In this document: positions 25,101 to 39,245 of the stretch, piece by piece
Numbering within the stretch: position 1 is the stretch's first letter
Layout: each line of letters begins with the position of its first letter
From: Ptiloglossa arizonensis
Lineage: Eukaryota > Arthropoda > Insecta > Hymenoptera > Colletidae
Reading direction: 5' to 3'
DNA: 64,000 nt
Assembly (NCBI RefSeq): GCF_051014685.1
Contig: NW_027478458.1
Coordinates: 1,364,001 to 1,428,000 of the forward strand
Program-made: the position numbers and the translations under genes
The notes under the pieces: generated by a model
What the model was told of the DNA's origin: nothing
Database searches by the model: none
What the model saw: the letters and a program-made list of their open reading frames with translations, nothing else

Positions 25101-28100
25101 TACAAAGATATGTGTGTTTTCCCCCTAGGGCTTTGTAGTTATTGGTTTCGAGTATCAGACTTGCGAAAATTTTGATGGTCTCTCAACCATTCCTTAACTT
25201 CAAACTTCCATATCTCGCGAACGGATTGACGAACTCGAGAAATTCCCGTTGCATCTGAAAGTAGAACCTCGTCCGATTACAACGGTATGTGTACTTTACC
25301 CCTAGGCCATTCCAGTTAATGGTTTCGAGTATCAGACTTGCGAAAATTTTGATGATTTCTCAACCATTCCTTAACTTCAAACTCCCATATCTCGCGAACG
25401 CATTGACGAACTCGAGAAATTCCTGTTGCATGTGAAAGTAGAATCTCGCCCGATCAAATGGTATGTGTATCTTTCCCCTAGGCATTTGTAGTTATTGGTT
25501 TCGAGTATCAGACTTGCCAAAATTTTGATGGTTTCTCAACCATTCCTTAACTTCAAACTCCCATATCTCGCGAACGGATTGACGAACTCGAGAATTTCCT
25601 ATTGCATCTGAAAGCAGAAACTCGCCCGATTACAACGGTATGTGTATTTTTCCCCTAGGCCATAGTAGTTATTGATTTCGAGTATCAGACTTGCGAAAAT
25701 TGTGATGGTTTCTCAACCATTCCTTAACTTCAAACTCCCATATCTAGCGAACGGATTGACGAACTCGAGAAATTCCTGTTGCATCTGAAAGTAGAATCTC
25801 GCCCGATTACAAAGATATGTGTGTTTTCCCCCTAGGGCTTTGTAGTTATTGGTTTCGAGTATCAGACTTGCGAAAATTTTGATGGTTTCTCAACCGTTCC
25901 TTAGCTTCAAACTCCCATATCTCGCGAACGGACTGACGAACTCGAGAAATTCCTGTCGCATCTGAAAGTAGAAACTCGCCCGATTACAATGGTGTGTGTA
26001 CTTTTCTCTAGGCCATTCCAGTTATTGATTTCGAGTATGAGACTTGCGAAAATTTTGTTGGTTTCTCAATCATTCCGTATCTTCAAACTTCCATATCTCG
26101 CGAACGCATTGACGAACTCGAGAAATTCCTGTTGCATGTGAAAGTAGAATCTCGCCCGATCAAGTGGTATGTGTATCTTTCCCCTAGGCATTTGTAGTTA
26201 TTGGTTTCGAGTATCAGACTTGCGAAAATTTTGATGGTTTCTCAACCATTCCTTAACTTCAAACTCCCATATCTCGCGAACGGTTTGACGAACTCGAGAA
26301 TTTCCTTTTGCATCTGAATGCAGAAACTCGCCCGATTACAACGGTATGTGTATTTTTCCCCTAGGCCATTGTAGTTATTGGTTTCGCGTATCAGACTTGC
26401 GAAAATTTTGATGGTTTCTCAACCATTCCTTTATTTCAAACTCCCATATCTCGCGAACGGATTGACGAACTCGAGAAATTCCTGTTGCGTCTGAAAGTAG
26501 AAACTCGCCCGATTGCAATGGTGTGTGTACTTTTCCCCTAGGCCATTCCAGTTATTGGTTTCGAGTATCAGACCAGCGAAAATTTTGATGGTTTCTCAAC
26601 CATTCCTTAACTTCAAATTCCCATATCCCGCGAACGGATTGACGAACTCGAGAAATACCTGTTGCATCTGAAAGTAGAAACTCGCCCGATTACAACGGTA
26701 TGTGTATTTTTGCCCTGGGCCAGTGTAGTTATTGGATTCGAGTATCAGACTTGCGAAAATTTTGATGGTTTCTCAACCATTCCTTAACTTCAAACTCCCA
26801 TATCTCGCGAACGGATTGACGAACTCGAGAATTTCCTATTGCATCTGAAAGCAGAAACTCGCCCGATTGCAACGGTATGTGTATTTTTCCCCTAGGCCAT
26901 TGTAGTTATTGGTTTCGAGTATCAGACTTGCGAAAATTTTGATGGTTTCTCAACCATTCCTTAACTTCAAACTCCCATATCACGCGAACGGATTGACGAA
27001 CTCGAGAATTTCCTATTGCATCTGAAAGCAGAAACTCGCCCGATCACAACGGTATGTGTATTTTTCCCCTAGGCCATTGTAGTTATTGGTTTCGAGTATC
27101 AGACTTGCGAAAATTTTGATGGTTTCTCAACCATTCCTTAAATTCAAACTCCCATATCTCGCGAACGGATTGACGAACTCGAGATAATCCTGTTGCATGT
27201 GAAAGTAGAAAGTCGCCCGATTACAACGGTATGTGTACTTTTCCCCTAGGCCATTCCAGTTATTGGTTTCGAGTATCAGACTTGCGAAAATTTTGATGGT
27301 TTCTCAACCATTCCTTAACTTCAAACTCCCATATCTCGCGAACGGATTGACGAACTCGAGAATTTCCTATTGCATCTGAAAGCAGAAACTCGCCCGATTA
27401 CAAAGATATGTGTGTTTTCCCCATAGGCCTTTGTAGTTATTGGTTTCGAGTATCAGACTTGCGAATATTTTGATGGTCTCTCAACCATTCCTTAACTTCA
27501 AACTTCCATATCTCGCGAACGGATTGACGAACTCGAGAAATTCCCGTTGCATCTGAAAGTAGAACCTCGCCCGATTACAACGGTATGTGTACTTTACCCC
27601 TAGGCCATTCCAGTTAATGGTTTCGAGTATCAGACTTGCGAAAATTTTGATGATTTCTCAACCATTCCTTAACTTCAAACTCCCATATCTCGCGAACGCA
27701 TTGACGAACTCGAGAAATTCCTGTTGCATGTGAAAGTAGAATCTCGCCCGATCAAATGGTATGTGTATCTTTCCCCTAGGCATTTGTAGTTATTGGTTTC
27801 GAGTATCAGACTTGCCAAAATTTTGATGGTTTCTCAACCATTCCTTAACTTCACACTCCCATATCTCGCGAACGGATTGACGAACTCGAGAATTTCCTAT
27901 TGCATCTGAAAGCAGAAACTCGCCCGATTACAACGGTATGTGTATTTTTCCCCTAGGCCATAGTAGTTATTGATTTCGAGTATCAGACTTGCGAAATTTG
28001 TGATGGTTTCTCAACCATTCCTTAACTTCAAACTCCCATATCTAGCGAACGGATTGACGAACTCGAGAAATTCCTGTTGCATCTGAAATTAGAAACTCGC

Positions 28101-31100
28101 CCGATTACAAAGATATGTGTGTTTTCCCCCTAGGGCTTTGTAGTTATTGGTTTCGAGTATCAGACTTGCGAAAATTTTGATGGTTTCTCAACCGTTCCTT
28201 AGCTTCAAAACTCCCATATCTCGCGAACGGATTGACGAACTCGAGAAATTCCTGTCGCATCTGAAAGTAGAAACTCGCCCGATTACAATGGTGTGTGTAC
28301 TTTTCTCTAGGCCATTCCAGTTATTGATTTCGAGTATGAGACTTGCGAAAATTTTGTTGGTTTCTCAATCATTCCGTATCTTCAAACTTCCATATCTCGC
28401 GAACGCATTGACGAACTCGAGAAATTCCTGTTGCATGTGAAAGTAGAATCTCGCCCGATCAAGTGGTATGTGTATCTTTCCCCTAGGCATTTGTAGTTAT
28501 TGGTTTCGAGTATCAGACTTGCGAAAATTTTGTTGGTTTCTCAACCATTCCTTAACTTCAAACTCCCATATCTAGCGAACGGATTGACGAACTCGAGAAA
28601 TTCCTGTTGCATCTGAAAGTAGAAACTCGCCCGATTACAAAGATATGTGTGTTTTCCCCCTAGGGCTTTGTAGTTATTGGTTTCGAGTATCAGACTTGCG
28701 AAAATTTTGATGGTTTCTCAACCATTCCTTTATTTCAAACTCCCATATCTCGCGAACGGATTGACGAACTCGAGAAATTCCTGTTGCGTCTGAAAGTAGA
28801 AACTCGCCCGATTGCAATGGTGTGTGTACTTTTCCCCTAGGCCATTCCAGTTATTGGTTTCGAGTATCAGACCAGCGAAAATTTTGATGGTTTCTCAACC
28901 ATTCCTTAACTTCAAATTCCCATATCCCGCGAACGGATTGACGAACTCGAGAAATACCTGTTGCATCTGAAAGTAGAAACTCGCCCGATTACAACGGTAT
29001 GTGTATTTTTGCCCTAGGCCAGTGTTGTTATTGGATTCGAGTATCAGACTTGCGAAAATTTTGATGGTTTCTCAACCATTCCTTAACTTCAAACTCCCAT
29101 ATCTCGCGAACGGATTGACGAACTCGAGAATTTCCTATTGCATCTGAAAGCAGAAACTCGCCCGATTGCAACGGTATGTGTATTTTTCCCCTAGGCCATT
29201 GTAGTTATTGGTTTCGAGTATCAGACTTGCGAAAATTTTGATGGTTTCTCAACCATTCCTTAACTTCAAACTCCCATATCACGCGAACGGATTGACGAAC
29301 TCGAGAATTTCCTATTGCATCTGAAAGCAGAAACTCGCCCGATCGCAACGGTATGTGTATTTTTCCCCTAGGCCATTGTAGTTATTGGTTTCGAGTATCA
29401 GACTTGCGAAAATTTTGATGGTTTCTCAACCATTCCTTAAATTCAAACTCCCATATCTCGCGAACGGATTGACGAACTCGAGATAATCCTGTTGCATGTG
29501 AAAGTAGAAAGTCGCCCGATTACAACGGTATGTGTACTTTTCCCCTAGGCCATTCCAGTTATTGGTTTCGAGTATCAGACTTGCGAAAATTTTGATGGTT
29601 TCTCAACCATTCCTTAACTTCAAACTCCCATATCTCGCGAACGAATTGACGAACTCGAGAATTTCCTATTGCATCTGAAAGCAGAAACTCGCCCGATTAC
29701 AAAGATATGTGTGTTTTCCCCATAGGCCTTTGTAGTTATTGGTTTCGAGTATCAGACTTGCGAATATTTTGATGGTCTTTCAACCATTCCTTAACTTCAA
29801 ACTTCCATATCTCGCGAACGGATTGACGAACTCGAGAAATTCCCGTTGCATCTGAAAGTAGAACCTCGCCCGATTACAACGGTATGTGTACTTTACCCCT
29901 AGGCCATTCCAGTTAATGGTTTCGAGTATCAGACTTGCGAAAATTTTGATGATTTCTCAACCATTCCTTAACTTCAAACTCCCATATCTCGCGAACGCAT
30001 TGACGAACTCGAGAAATTCCTGTTGCATGTGAAAGTAGAATCTCGCACGATCAAATGGTATGTGTATCTTTCCCCTAGGCATTTGTAGTTATTGGTTTCG
30101 AGTATCAGACTTGCCAAAATTTTGATGGTTTCTCAACCATTCCTTAACTTCAAACTCCCATATCTCGCGAACGGATTGACGAACTCGAGAATTTCCTATT
30201 GCATCTGAAAGCAGAAACTCGCCCGATTACAACGGTATGTGTATTTTTCCCCTAGGCCATAGTAGTTATTGATTTCGAGTATCAGACTTGCGAAAATTGT
30301 GATGGTTTCTCAACCATTCCTTAACTTCAAACTCCCATATCTAGCGAACGGATTGACGAACTCGAGAAATTCCTGTTGCATCTGAAAGTAGAAACTCGCC
30401 CGATTACAAAGATATGTGTGTTTTCCCCCTAGGGCTTTGTAGTTATTGGTTTCGAGTATCAGACTTGCGAAAATTTTGATGGTTTCTCAACCGTTCCTTA
30501 GCTTCAAACTCCCATAACTCGCGAACGGATTGACGAACTCGAGAAATTCCTGTCGCATCTGAAAGTAGAAACTCGCCCGATTACAATGGTGTGTGTACTT
30601 TTCTCTAGGCCATTCCAGTTATTGATTTCGAGTATGAGACTTGCGAAAATTTTGTTGGTTTCTCAATCATTCCGTATCTTCAAACTTCCATATCTCGCGA
30701 ACGCAATGACGAACTCGAGAAATTCCTGTTGCATGTGAAAGTAGAATCTCGCCCGATCAAGTGGTATGTGTATCTTTCCCCTAGGCATTTGTAGTTATTG
30801 GTTTCGAGTATCAGACTTGCGAAAATTTTGATGGTTTCTCAACCATTCCTTAACTTCAAACTCCCATATCTCGCGAACGGTTTGACGAACTCGAGAATTT
30901 CCTATTGCGTCTGAATGCAGAAACTCGCCCGATTACAACGGTATGTGTATTTTTCCCCTAGGCCATTGTAGTTATTGGTTTCGCGTATCAGACTTGCGAA
31001 AATTTTGATGGTTTCTCAACCATTCCTTTATTTCAAACTCCCATATCTCGCGAACGGATTGACGAACTCGAGAAATTCCTGTTGCGTCTGAAAGTAGAAA

Positions 31101-31890
31101 CTCGCCCGATTGCAATGGTGTGTGTACTTTTCCCCTAGGCCATTCCAGTTATTGGTTTCGAGTATCAGACCAGCGAAAATTTTGATGGTTTCTCAACCAT
31201 TCCTTAACTTCAAATTCCCATATCCCGCGAACGGATTGACGAACTCGAGAAATACCTGTTGCATCTGAAAGTAGAAACTCGCCCGATTACAACGGTATGT
31301 GTATTTTTGCCCTAGGCCAGTGTAGTTATTGGATTCGAGTATCAGACTTGCGAAAATTTTGATGGTTTCTCAACCATTCCTTAACTTCAAACTCCCATAT
31401 CTCGCGAACGGATTGACGAACTCGAGAATTTCCTATTGCATCTGAAAGCAGAAACTCGCCCGATTGCAACGGTATGTGTATTTTTCCCCTAGGCCATTGT
31501 AGTTATTGGTTTCGAGTATCAGACTTGCGAAAATTTTGATGGTTTCTCAACCATTCCTTAAATTCAAACTCCCATATCTCGCGAACGGATTGACGAACTC
31601 GAGATAATCCTGTTGCATGTGAAGGTAGAAAGTCGCCCGATTACAACGGTATGTGTACTTTTCCCCTAGGCCATTCCAGTTATTGGTTTCGAGTATCAGA
31701 ATTGCGAAAATTTTGATGGTTTCTCAACCATTCCTTAACTTCAAACTCCCATATCTCGCGAACGGATTGACGAACTCGAGAATTTCCTATTGCATCTGAA
31801 AGCAGAAACTCGCCCGATTACAAAGATATGTGTGTTTTCCCCATAGGCCTTTGTAGTTATTGGTTTCGAGTATCAGACTTGCGAATATTT
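22200..31890. repeat. 13-mer HOR array A, 2,298-bp unit
   Basis: Two independent markers define the unit. GCCAAAATTTT occurs at 22511, 24809, 25516, 27814 and 30113; the one-base-variant TTTTCTCTAGG monomer has CTCTAGG at 23001, 26006, 28305 and 30603. Units are 2,298 bp, except that the second carries an extra 707-bp 4-mer (24,809-25,515), making 17 monomers and 3,005 bp. The third has one extra A near 28,207. The fourth lacks the CATATCACGCG monomer and is one monomer short (distance to GCGAATATTTT is 1,768 instead of 1,945). The third is also chimeric near 28,530, where a TATCTAGCG monomer has replaced its normal successor. Confidence 0.9.
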
Positions 31891-32915
31891 TGATGGTTTC
31901 TCAACCATTCCTTAACTTCAAATTCCCATATCTCGCGAACGGATTGACGAACTCGAGAAATTCCTGTTGCATCTGATAGTAGAAACGCGCCCGATTACAA
32001 CGGTATGTGTATTTTTCCCCTAGGCCATTGTAGTAATTGGTTTCGAGTATCAGACCAGCGAAAATTTTGATGGTTTCTCAAGCATTCCTTAACTTCAAAC
32101 TTCCATATCTCGCGAACGGATTGACGAACTCGAGAAATTCCTGTTGCATGTGGAAGTACAAACTCGCCCGATTACAACAGTATGTGTATTTTTCCCCTAG
32201 GCCTTTCTAGTTATTGGTTTCGAGTATCAGACTTGCGAAAATTTTGATGGTTTCTCAACCATTCCTTAACTTCAAAGTCCCATAACTCGCGAACGGATTG
32301 ACCAAATCGAGAAATTCCTGCTGCATGTGGAAGTAGAAACTCGCCCGATTACAACGGTATGTGTATTTTTCCCCTAGGCCTTTGTAGTTATTGGTTTCGA
32401 GTACCAGACATGCGGAAATTTTGATGGTCTCTCAACCATTCCTTAACTTCACACTCCCATATCTCGCAAACGGATTGCCGAACTCGAGAATTTCCTATGG
32501 CATCAGAAAGCAGAAGCTCGCACGATTACATTGGTGTGTGTACTTTTCCCCTAGGCCATTCCAGTTGTTGGTTTCGAGTATCAGACCAGCGAAAATTTTG
32601 ATGGTTTCTCAAGCATGCGTTAACATCAAACTCCCATATCTCGCGAACGCATTGACGAACTCGAGAAATTCCTGTTGTATCTGGAAGTAGAAACTCGCCC
32701 GATTACAATGGTATGTGTCTTTTTCCCCTAGACATTTGTAGTTATTGGTTTCGAGTATCAGACTTGCGAAAATTTTGATGGTTTCTCAAACATTCCTTAA
32801 CTTCAAACTCCCATATCTCGCGAACGGATCGACGAACTCGAGAAATTCCTGTTGTATCTGAAAGTAGAAACTCGCCCGATTACAACGGTATGTGTATTTT
32901 TCCCCTAGGCCGTTG
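25150..32915. repeat. 7.8-kb segmental duplication, left copy
   Basis: This region matches 44,445-52,212 at an offset of 19,293-19,295 bp (109 monomers). It includes two and a half HOR units plus the following ATCTGATAGTAG, GTACAAACTCG and CCATAACTCGCG monomers. Both copies share private states: the chimeric monomer at 28.5 and 47.8 kb, and loss of the CATATCACGCG monomer at 31.5 and 50.8 kb. That rules out independent growth of two 13-mer arrays. Confidence 0.85.
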
Positions 32916-33068
32916 TAGTTATCGGTTTCGAGTATCAGACTTGCGAAAATTTTGATTGTTTCTCCACCACTCCTTAACTTCAAACGCCCATTTCTCGCGA
33001 ACGGATTGACGAACTCGAGAAATTCCTGTTGTATGTGAAAGTAGAAACTCGCCCAATTACAATGGTGT

Positions 33069-36000
33069 GTGTACTTTTCCCCTAGGCCATTCCAGTTATT
33101 GGTTTCGAGTATCAGACTTGCGAAAATTTTGATGGTTTCTCAACCATTCCTTAACTGCACACTCCCATATCTCGCGAACGGATTGCCGAACTCGAGAATT
33201 TCCTATTGCATCAGAAAGCAGAAGCTCGCCCGATTACAATGGTATGTGTATTTTTGCCCTAGGCCGTAGTGGTTATAGGTTTCGAGTATCAGACTTGCGA
33301 AAATTGTGATGGTTTCTAAACCATTCCTTAACTTCAAACTCCCATATCTCGCGAACGGAATGACGAACTCGAAAAGTTCCTGTTGCACCTGAAAGTAGAA
33401 ACTCGCCCGATTACAAAGGTATGTGTATTTTTCCCCTAGGCCTTTGTAGTTATTGGTTTCGAGTATCAGACTTGCGAAAATTTTGATGGTCTCTCAACCA
33501 TTCCTTAACTTCAAACTTCCATATCTCGCGAACGGATTGACGAACTCGAGAAATTCCCGTTGCATCTGAAAGTAGAACCTCGCCCGATTACAACGGTATG
33601 TGTACTTTACCCCGAGGGCATTCCAGTTATTGGTTTCGAGTATCAGACTTGCGAAAATTTTGATGATTTCTCAACCATTCCTTAACTTCAAACTCCCATA
33701 TCTCGCGAACGCATTGACGAACTCGAGAAATTCCTGTTGCATGTGAAAGTAGAATCTCGCACGATCAAATGGTATGTGTATCTTTCCCCTAGGCATTTGT
33801 AGTTATTGGTTTCGAGTATCAGACTTGCCAAAATTTTGATGGTTTCTCAACCATTCCTTAACTTCAAACTCCCATATCTCGCGAACGGATTGACGAACTC
33901 GAGAATTTCCTATTGCATCTGAAAGCAGAAACTCGCCCGATTACAACGGTATGTGTATTTTTCCCCTAGGCCATAGTAGTTATTGATTTCGAGTATCAGA
34001 CTTGCGAAAATTGTGATGGTTTCTCAACCATTCCTTAACTTCATACTCCCATATCTAGCGAACGGATTGACGAACTCGAGAAATTCCTGTTGCATCTGAA
34101 AGTAGAAACTCGCCCGATTACAAAGATATGTGTGTTTTCCCCCTAGGGCTTTGTAGTTATTGGTTTCGACTATCAGACTTGCGAAAATTTTGATGGTATC
34201 TCAACCATTCCTTAAATTCAAACTCCCATATCTCGCGAACGGATTGACGAACTCGAGAATTTCCTGTTGCATGTGGAAGTAGAAACTCGCCCGATTACAA
34301 CGGTATGTGTATTTTTCCCCTAGGCTTTTGTAGTTATTGGTTTCGAGTAACAGACTTGCGAAAATTTTGATGGTTTCTCAACCGTTCCTTAGCTTCAAAC
34401 TCCCATATCTCGCGAACGGATTGACGAACTCGAGAAATTCCTGTCGCATCTGAAAGTAGAAACTCGCCCGATTACAACGGTGTGTGTACTTTTCCCCTAG
34501 GCCATTCCAGTTATTGATTTCGAGTATGAGACTTGCGAAAATTTTGATGGTTTCTCAACCATTCCTTAACTTCACACTCCCATATCTCGCGAACGGATTG
34601 ACAAACTCGAGAATTTCCTATGGCATCAGAAAGCAGAAACTCGCCCGATTACAACGGTATGTGTATTTTTGCCCTAGGCCATTGTAGTTATTGTTTTCGA
34701 GTATCAGACTTGCGAAAATTTTGATGGTTTCTCAACCATTCCTTAACTTCAAACTCCCATATCTCGCGAACGGATTGACCAAATCGAGAAATTCCTGCTG
34801 CACGTGGAAGTAGAAACTCGCCCGATTACAACGGTATGTGAATTTTTCCCCTAGGCCTTTGTAGTTATTGGTTTCGAGTATCAGACTTGCGAAAATTTTG
34901 ATTGTATCTCCACCACTCCTTAACTTCAAACGCCCATTTCTCGCGAACGGATTGACGAACTCGAGAAATTCCTGTTGTATGTGAAAGTAGAAACTCGCCC
35001 AATTACAATGGTGTGTGTACTTTTCCCCTAGGCCATTCCAGTTATTGGTTTCGAGTATCAGACTTGCGAAAATTTTGATGGTTTCTCAACCATTCCTTAA
35101 CAGCACACTCCCATTTCTCGCGAACGGATTGACGAACTCGAGAAATTCCTGTTGTATCTGAATGTAGAAACCCGCCCAATTACAATCGTGTGTGTACTTT
35201 TCCCCTAGGCCATTCCAGTTATTGGTTTCGAGTATCAGACATGCGAAAATTTTGATGGTTTCTCAACCATTCCTTAACTGCACACTCCCATATCTCGCGA
35301 ACGGATTGCCGAACTCGAGAATTTCCTATTGCATCAGAAAGCAGAAGCTCGCCCGATTACAATGGTATGTGTATTTTTGCCCTAGGCCGTAGTGGTTATA
35401 GGTTTCGAGTATCAGACTTGCGAAAATTGTGATGGTTTCTAAACCATTCCTTAAATTCAAACTCCCATATCTCGCGAACGGAATGACGAACTCGAAAAGT
35501 TCCTGTTGCACCTGAAAGTAGAAACTCGCCCGATTACAAAGGTATGTGTATTTTTCCCCTAGGCCTTTGTAGTTATTGGTTTCGAGTATCAGACTTGCGA
35601 AAATTTTGATGGTCTCTCAACCATTCCTTAACTTCAAACTTCCATATCTCGCGAACGGATTGACGAACTCGAGAAATTCCCGTTGCATCTGAAAGTAGAA
35701 CCTCGCCCGATTACAACGGTATGTGTACTTTACCCCGAGGGCATTCCAGTTATTGGTTTCGAGTATCAGACTTGCGAAAATTTTGATGATTTCTCAACCA
35801 TTCCTTAACTTCAAACTCCCATATCTCGCGAACGCATTGACGAACTCGAGAAATTCCTGTTGCATGTGAAAGTAGAATCTCGCACGATCAAATGGTATGT
35901 GTATCTTTCCCCTAGGCATTTGTAGTTATTGGTTTCGAGTATCAGACTTGCCAAAATTTTGATGGTTTCTCAACCATTCCTTAACTTCAAACTCCCATAC

Positions 36001-39000
36001 CTCGCGAACGGATTGACGAACTCGAGAATTTCCTATTGCATCTGAAAGCAGAAACTCGCCCGATTACAACGGTATGTGTATTTTTCCCCTAGGCCATAGT
36101 AGTTATTGATTTCGAGTATCAGACTTGCGAAAATTGTGATGGTTTCTCAACCATTCCTTAACTTCATACTCCCATATCTAGCGAACGGATTGACGAACTC
36201 GAGAAATTCCTGTTGCATCTGAAAGTAGAAACTCGCCCGATTACAAAGATATGTGTGTTTTCCCCCTAGGGCTTTGTAGTTATTGGTTTCGACTATCAGA
36301 CTTGCGAAAATTTTGATGGTATCCCAACCATTCCTTAATTTCAAACTCCCATATCTCGCGAACGGATTGACGAACTCGAGAATTTCCTGTTGCATGTGGA
36401 AGTAGAAACTCGCCCGATTACAACGGTATGTGTATTTTTCCCCTAGGCTTTTGTAGTTATTGGTTTCGAGTAACAGACTTGCGAAAATTTTGATGGTTTC
36501 TCAACCGTTCCTTAGCTTCAAACTCCCATATCTCGCGAACGGATTGACGAACTCGAGAAATTCCTGTCGCATCTGAAAGTAGAAACACGCCCGATTACAA
36601 CGGTGTGTGTACTTTTCCCCTAGGCCATTCCAGTTATTGATTTCGAGTATGAGACTTGCGAAAATTTTGATGGTGTCTCAACCATTCCTTAACTTCACAC
36701 TCCCATATCTCGCGAACGGATTGACAAACTCGAGAATTTCCTATGGCATCAGAAAGCAGAAACTCGCCCGATTACAACGGTATGTGTATTTTTGCCCTAG
36801 GCTATTGTAGTTATTGTTTTCGCGTATCAGACTTGCGAAAATTTTGATGGTTTCTCAACCATTCCTTAACTTCAAACTCCCATATCTCGCGAACGCATTG
36901 ACGAACTCGAGAAATTCCTGTTGCATGTGAAAGTAGAATCTCGCACGATCAAATGGTATGTGTATCTTTCCCCTAGGCATTTGTAGTTATTGGTTTCGAG
37001 TATCAGACTTGCCAAAATTTTGATGGTTTCTCAACCATTCCTTAACTTCAAACTCCCATACCTCGCGAACGGATTGACGAACTCGAGAATTTCCTATTGC
37101 ATCTGAAAGCAGAAACTCGCCCGATTACAACGGTATGTGTATTTTTCCCCTAGGCCATAGTAGTTATTGATTTCGAGTATCAGACTTGCGAAAATTGTGA
37201 TGGTTTCTCAACCATTCCTTAACTTCATACTCCCATATCTAGCGAACGGATTGACGAACTCGAGAAATTCCTGTTGCATCTGAAAGTAGAAACTCGCCCG
37301 ATTACAAAGATATGTGTGTTTTCCCCCTAGGGCTTTGTAGTTATTGGTTTCGACTATCAGACTTGCGAAAATTTTGATGGTATCTCAACCATTCCTTAAT
37401 TTCAAACTCCCATATCTCGCGAACGGATTGACGAACTCGAGAATTTCCTGTTGCATGTGGAAGTAGAAACTCGCCCGATTACAACGGTATGTGTATTTTT
37501 CCCCTAGGCTTTTGTAGTTATTGGTTTCGAGTAACAGACTTGCGAAAATTTTGATGGTTTCTCAACCGTTCCTTAGCTTCAAACTCCCATATCTCGCGAA
37601 CGGATTGACGAACTCGAGAAATTCCTGTCGCATCTGAAAGTAGAAACTCGCCCGATTACAACGGTATGTGAATTTTTCCCCTAGGCCTTTGTAGTTATTG
37701 GTTTCGAGTATCAGACTTGCGAAAATTTTGATTGTTTCTCCACCACTCCTTAACTTCAAACGCCCATTTCTCGCGAACGGATTGACGAACTCGAGAAATT
37801 CCTGTTGTATGTGAAAGTAGAAACTCGCCCAATTACAATGGTGTGTGTACTTTTCCCCTAGGCCATTCCAGTTATTGGTTTCGAGTATCAGACTTGCGAA
37901 AATTTGATGGTTTCTCAACCATTCCTTAACAGCACACTCCCATTTCTCGCGAACGGATTGACGAACTCGAGAAATTCCTGTTGTATCTGAATGTAGAAAC
38001 CCGCCCAATTACAATCGTGTGTGTACTTTTCCCCTAGGCCATTCCAGTTATTGGTTTCGAGTATCAGACATGCGAAAATTTTGATGGTTTCTCAACCATT
38101 CCTTAACTGCACACTCCCATATCTCGCGAACGGATTGCCGAACTCGAGAATTTCCTATTGCATCAGAAAGCAGAAGCTCGCCCGATTACAATGGTATGTG
38201 TATTTTTGCCCTAGGCCGTAGTGGTTATAGGTTTCGAGTATCAGACTTGCGAAAATTGTGATGGTTTCTAAACCATTCCTTAACTTCAAACTCCCATATC
38301 TCGCGAACGGAATGACGAACTCGAAAAGTTCCTGTTGCACCTGAAAGTAGAAACTCGCCCGATTACAAAGGTATGTGTATTTTTCCCCTAGGCCTTTGTA
38401 GTTATTGGTTTCGAGTATCAGACTTGCGAAAATTTTGATGGTCTCTCAACCATTCCTTAACTTCAAACTTCCATATCTCGCGAACGGATTGACGAACTCG
38501 AGAAATTCCCGTTGCATCTGAAAGTAGAACCTCGCCCGATTACAACGGTATGTGTACTTTACCCCGAGGGCATTACAGTTATTGGTTTCGAGTATCAGAC
38601 TTGCGAAAATTTTGATGATTTCTCAACCATTCCTTAACTTCAAACTCCCATATCTCGCGAACGCATTGACGAACTCGAGAAATTCCTGTTGCATGTGAAA
38701 GTAGAATCTCGCACGATCAAATGGTATGTGTATCTTTCCCCTAGGCATTTGTAGTTATTGGTTTCGAGTACCAGACTTGCCAAAATTTTGATGGTTTCTC
38801 AACCATTCCTTAACTTCAAACTCCCATATCTCGCGAACGGATTGACGAACTCGAGAATTTCCTATTGCATCTGAAAGCAGAAACTCGCCCGATTACAACG
38901 GTATGTGTATTTTTCCCCTAGGCCATAGTAGTTATTGATTTCGAGTATCAGACTTGCGAAAATTGTGATGGTTTCTCAACCATTCCTTAACTTCATACTC

Positions 39001-39180
39001 CCATATCTAGCGAACGGATTGACGAACTCGAGAAATTCCTGTTGCATCTGAAAGTAGAAACTCGCCCGATTACAAAGATATGTGTGTTTTCCCCCTAGGG
39101 CTTTGTAGTTATTGGTTTCGACTATCAGACTTGCGAAAATTTTGATGGTATCTCAACCATTCCTTAATTTCAAACTCCCA
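33069..39180. repeat. 12-mer HOR family with internal 6-mer duplication
   Basis: The monomers at 33,069 and 35,192 are 2,123 bp apart (12 monomers), as are GCCAAAATTTT anchors at 33827 and 35950 and the GAGTATGAGAC monomers at 34,484 and 36,607. A 6-mer duplication follows: 35,800-36,595 recurs at 36,861-37,656 (offset 1,061). The next unit (35,192 to 38,021) is consequently 2,829 bp. TTTACCCCGAGGGCATT, GCACGATCAAATGG and TTTCGACTATCAG are recurrent markers of this family. Confidence 0.82.
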
Positions 39181-39214
39181 TATCTCGCGAACGGATTGAC
39201 AAACTCGAGAATTT

Positions 39215-39245
39215 CCTATGGCATCAGAAAACAGAATCTCGGCCG
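39215..39245. repeat. Hybrid monomer at a two-monomer deletion junction
   Basis: At this point the left copy reads GGCATCAGAAAACAGAATC. In the partner at 55,155 the first half continues as GCATCAGAAAGCAGAAACTC, and the second half (GCATCTGAAAACAGAATCTC) is found only 354 bp later, at about 55,510. The copy here therefore joins the left part of one monomer to the right part of the monomer two units on, with the switch inside the shared GAAA. Confidence 0.7.
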
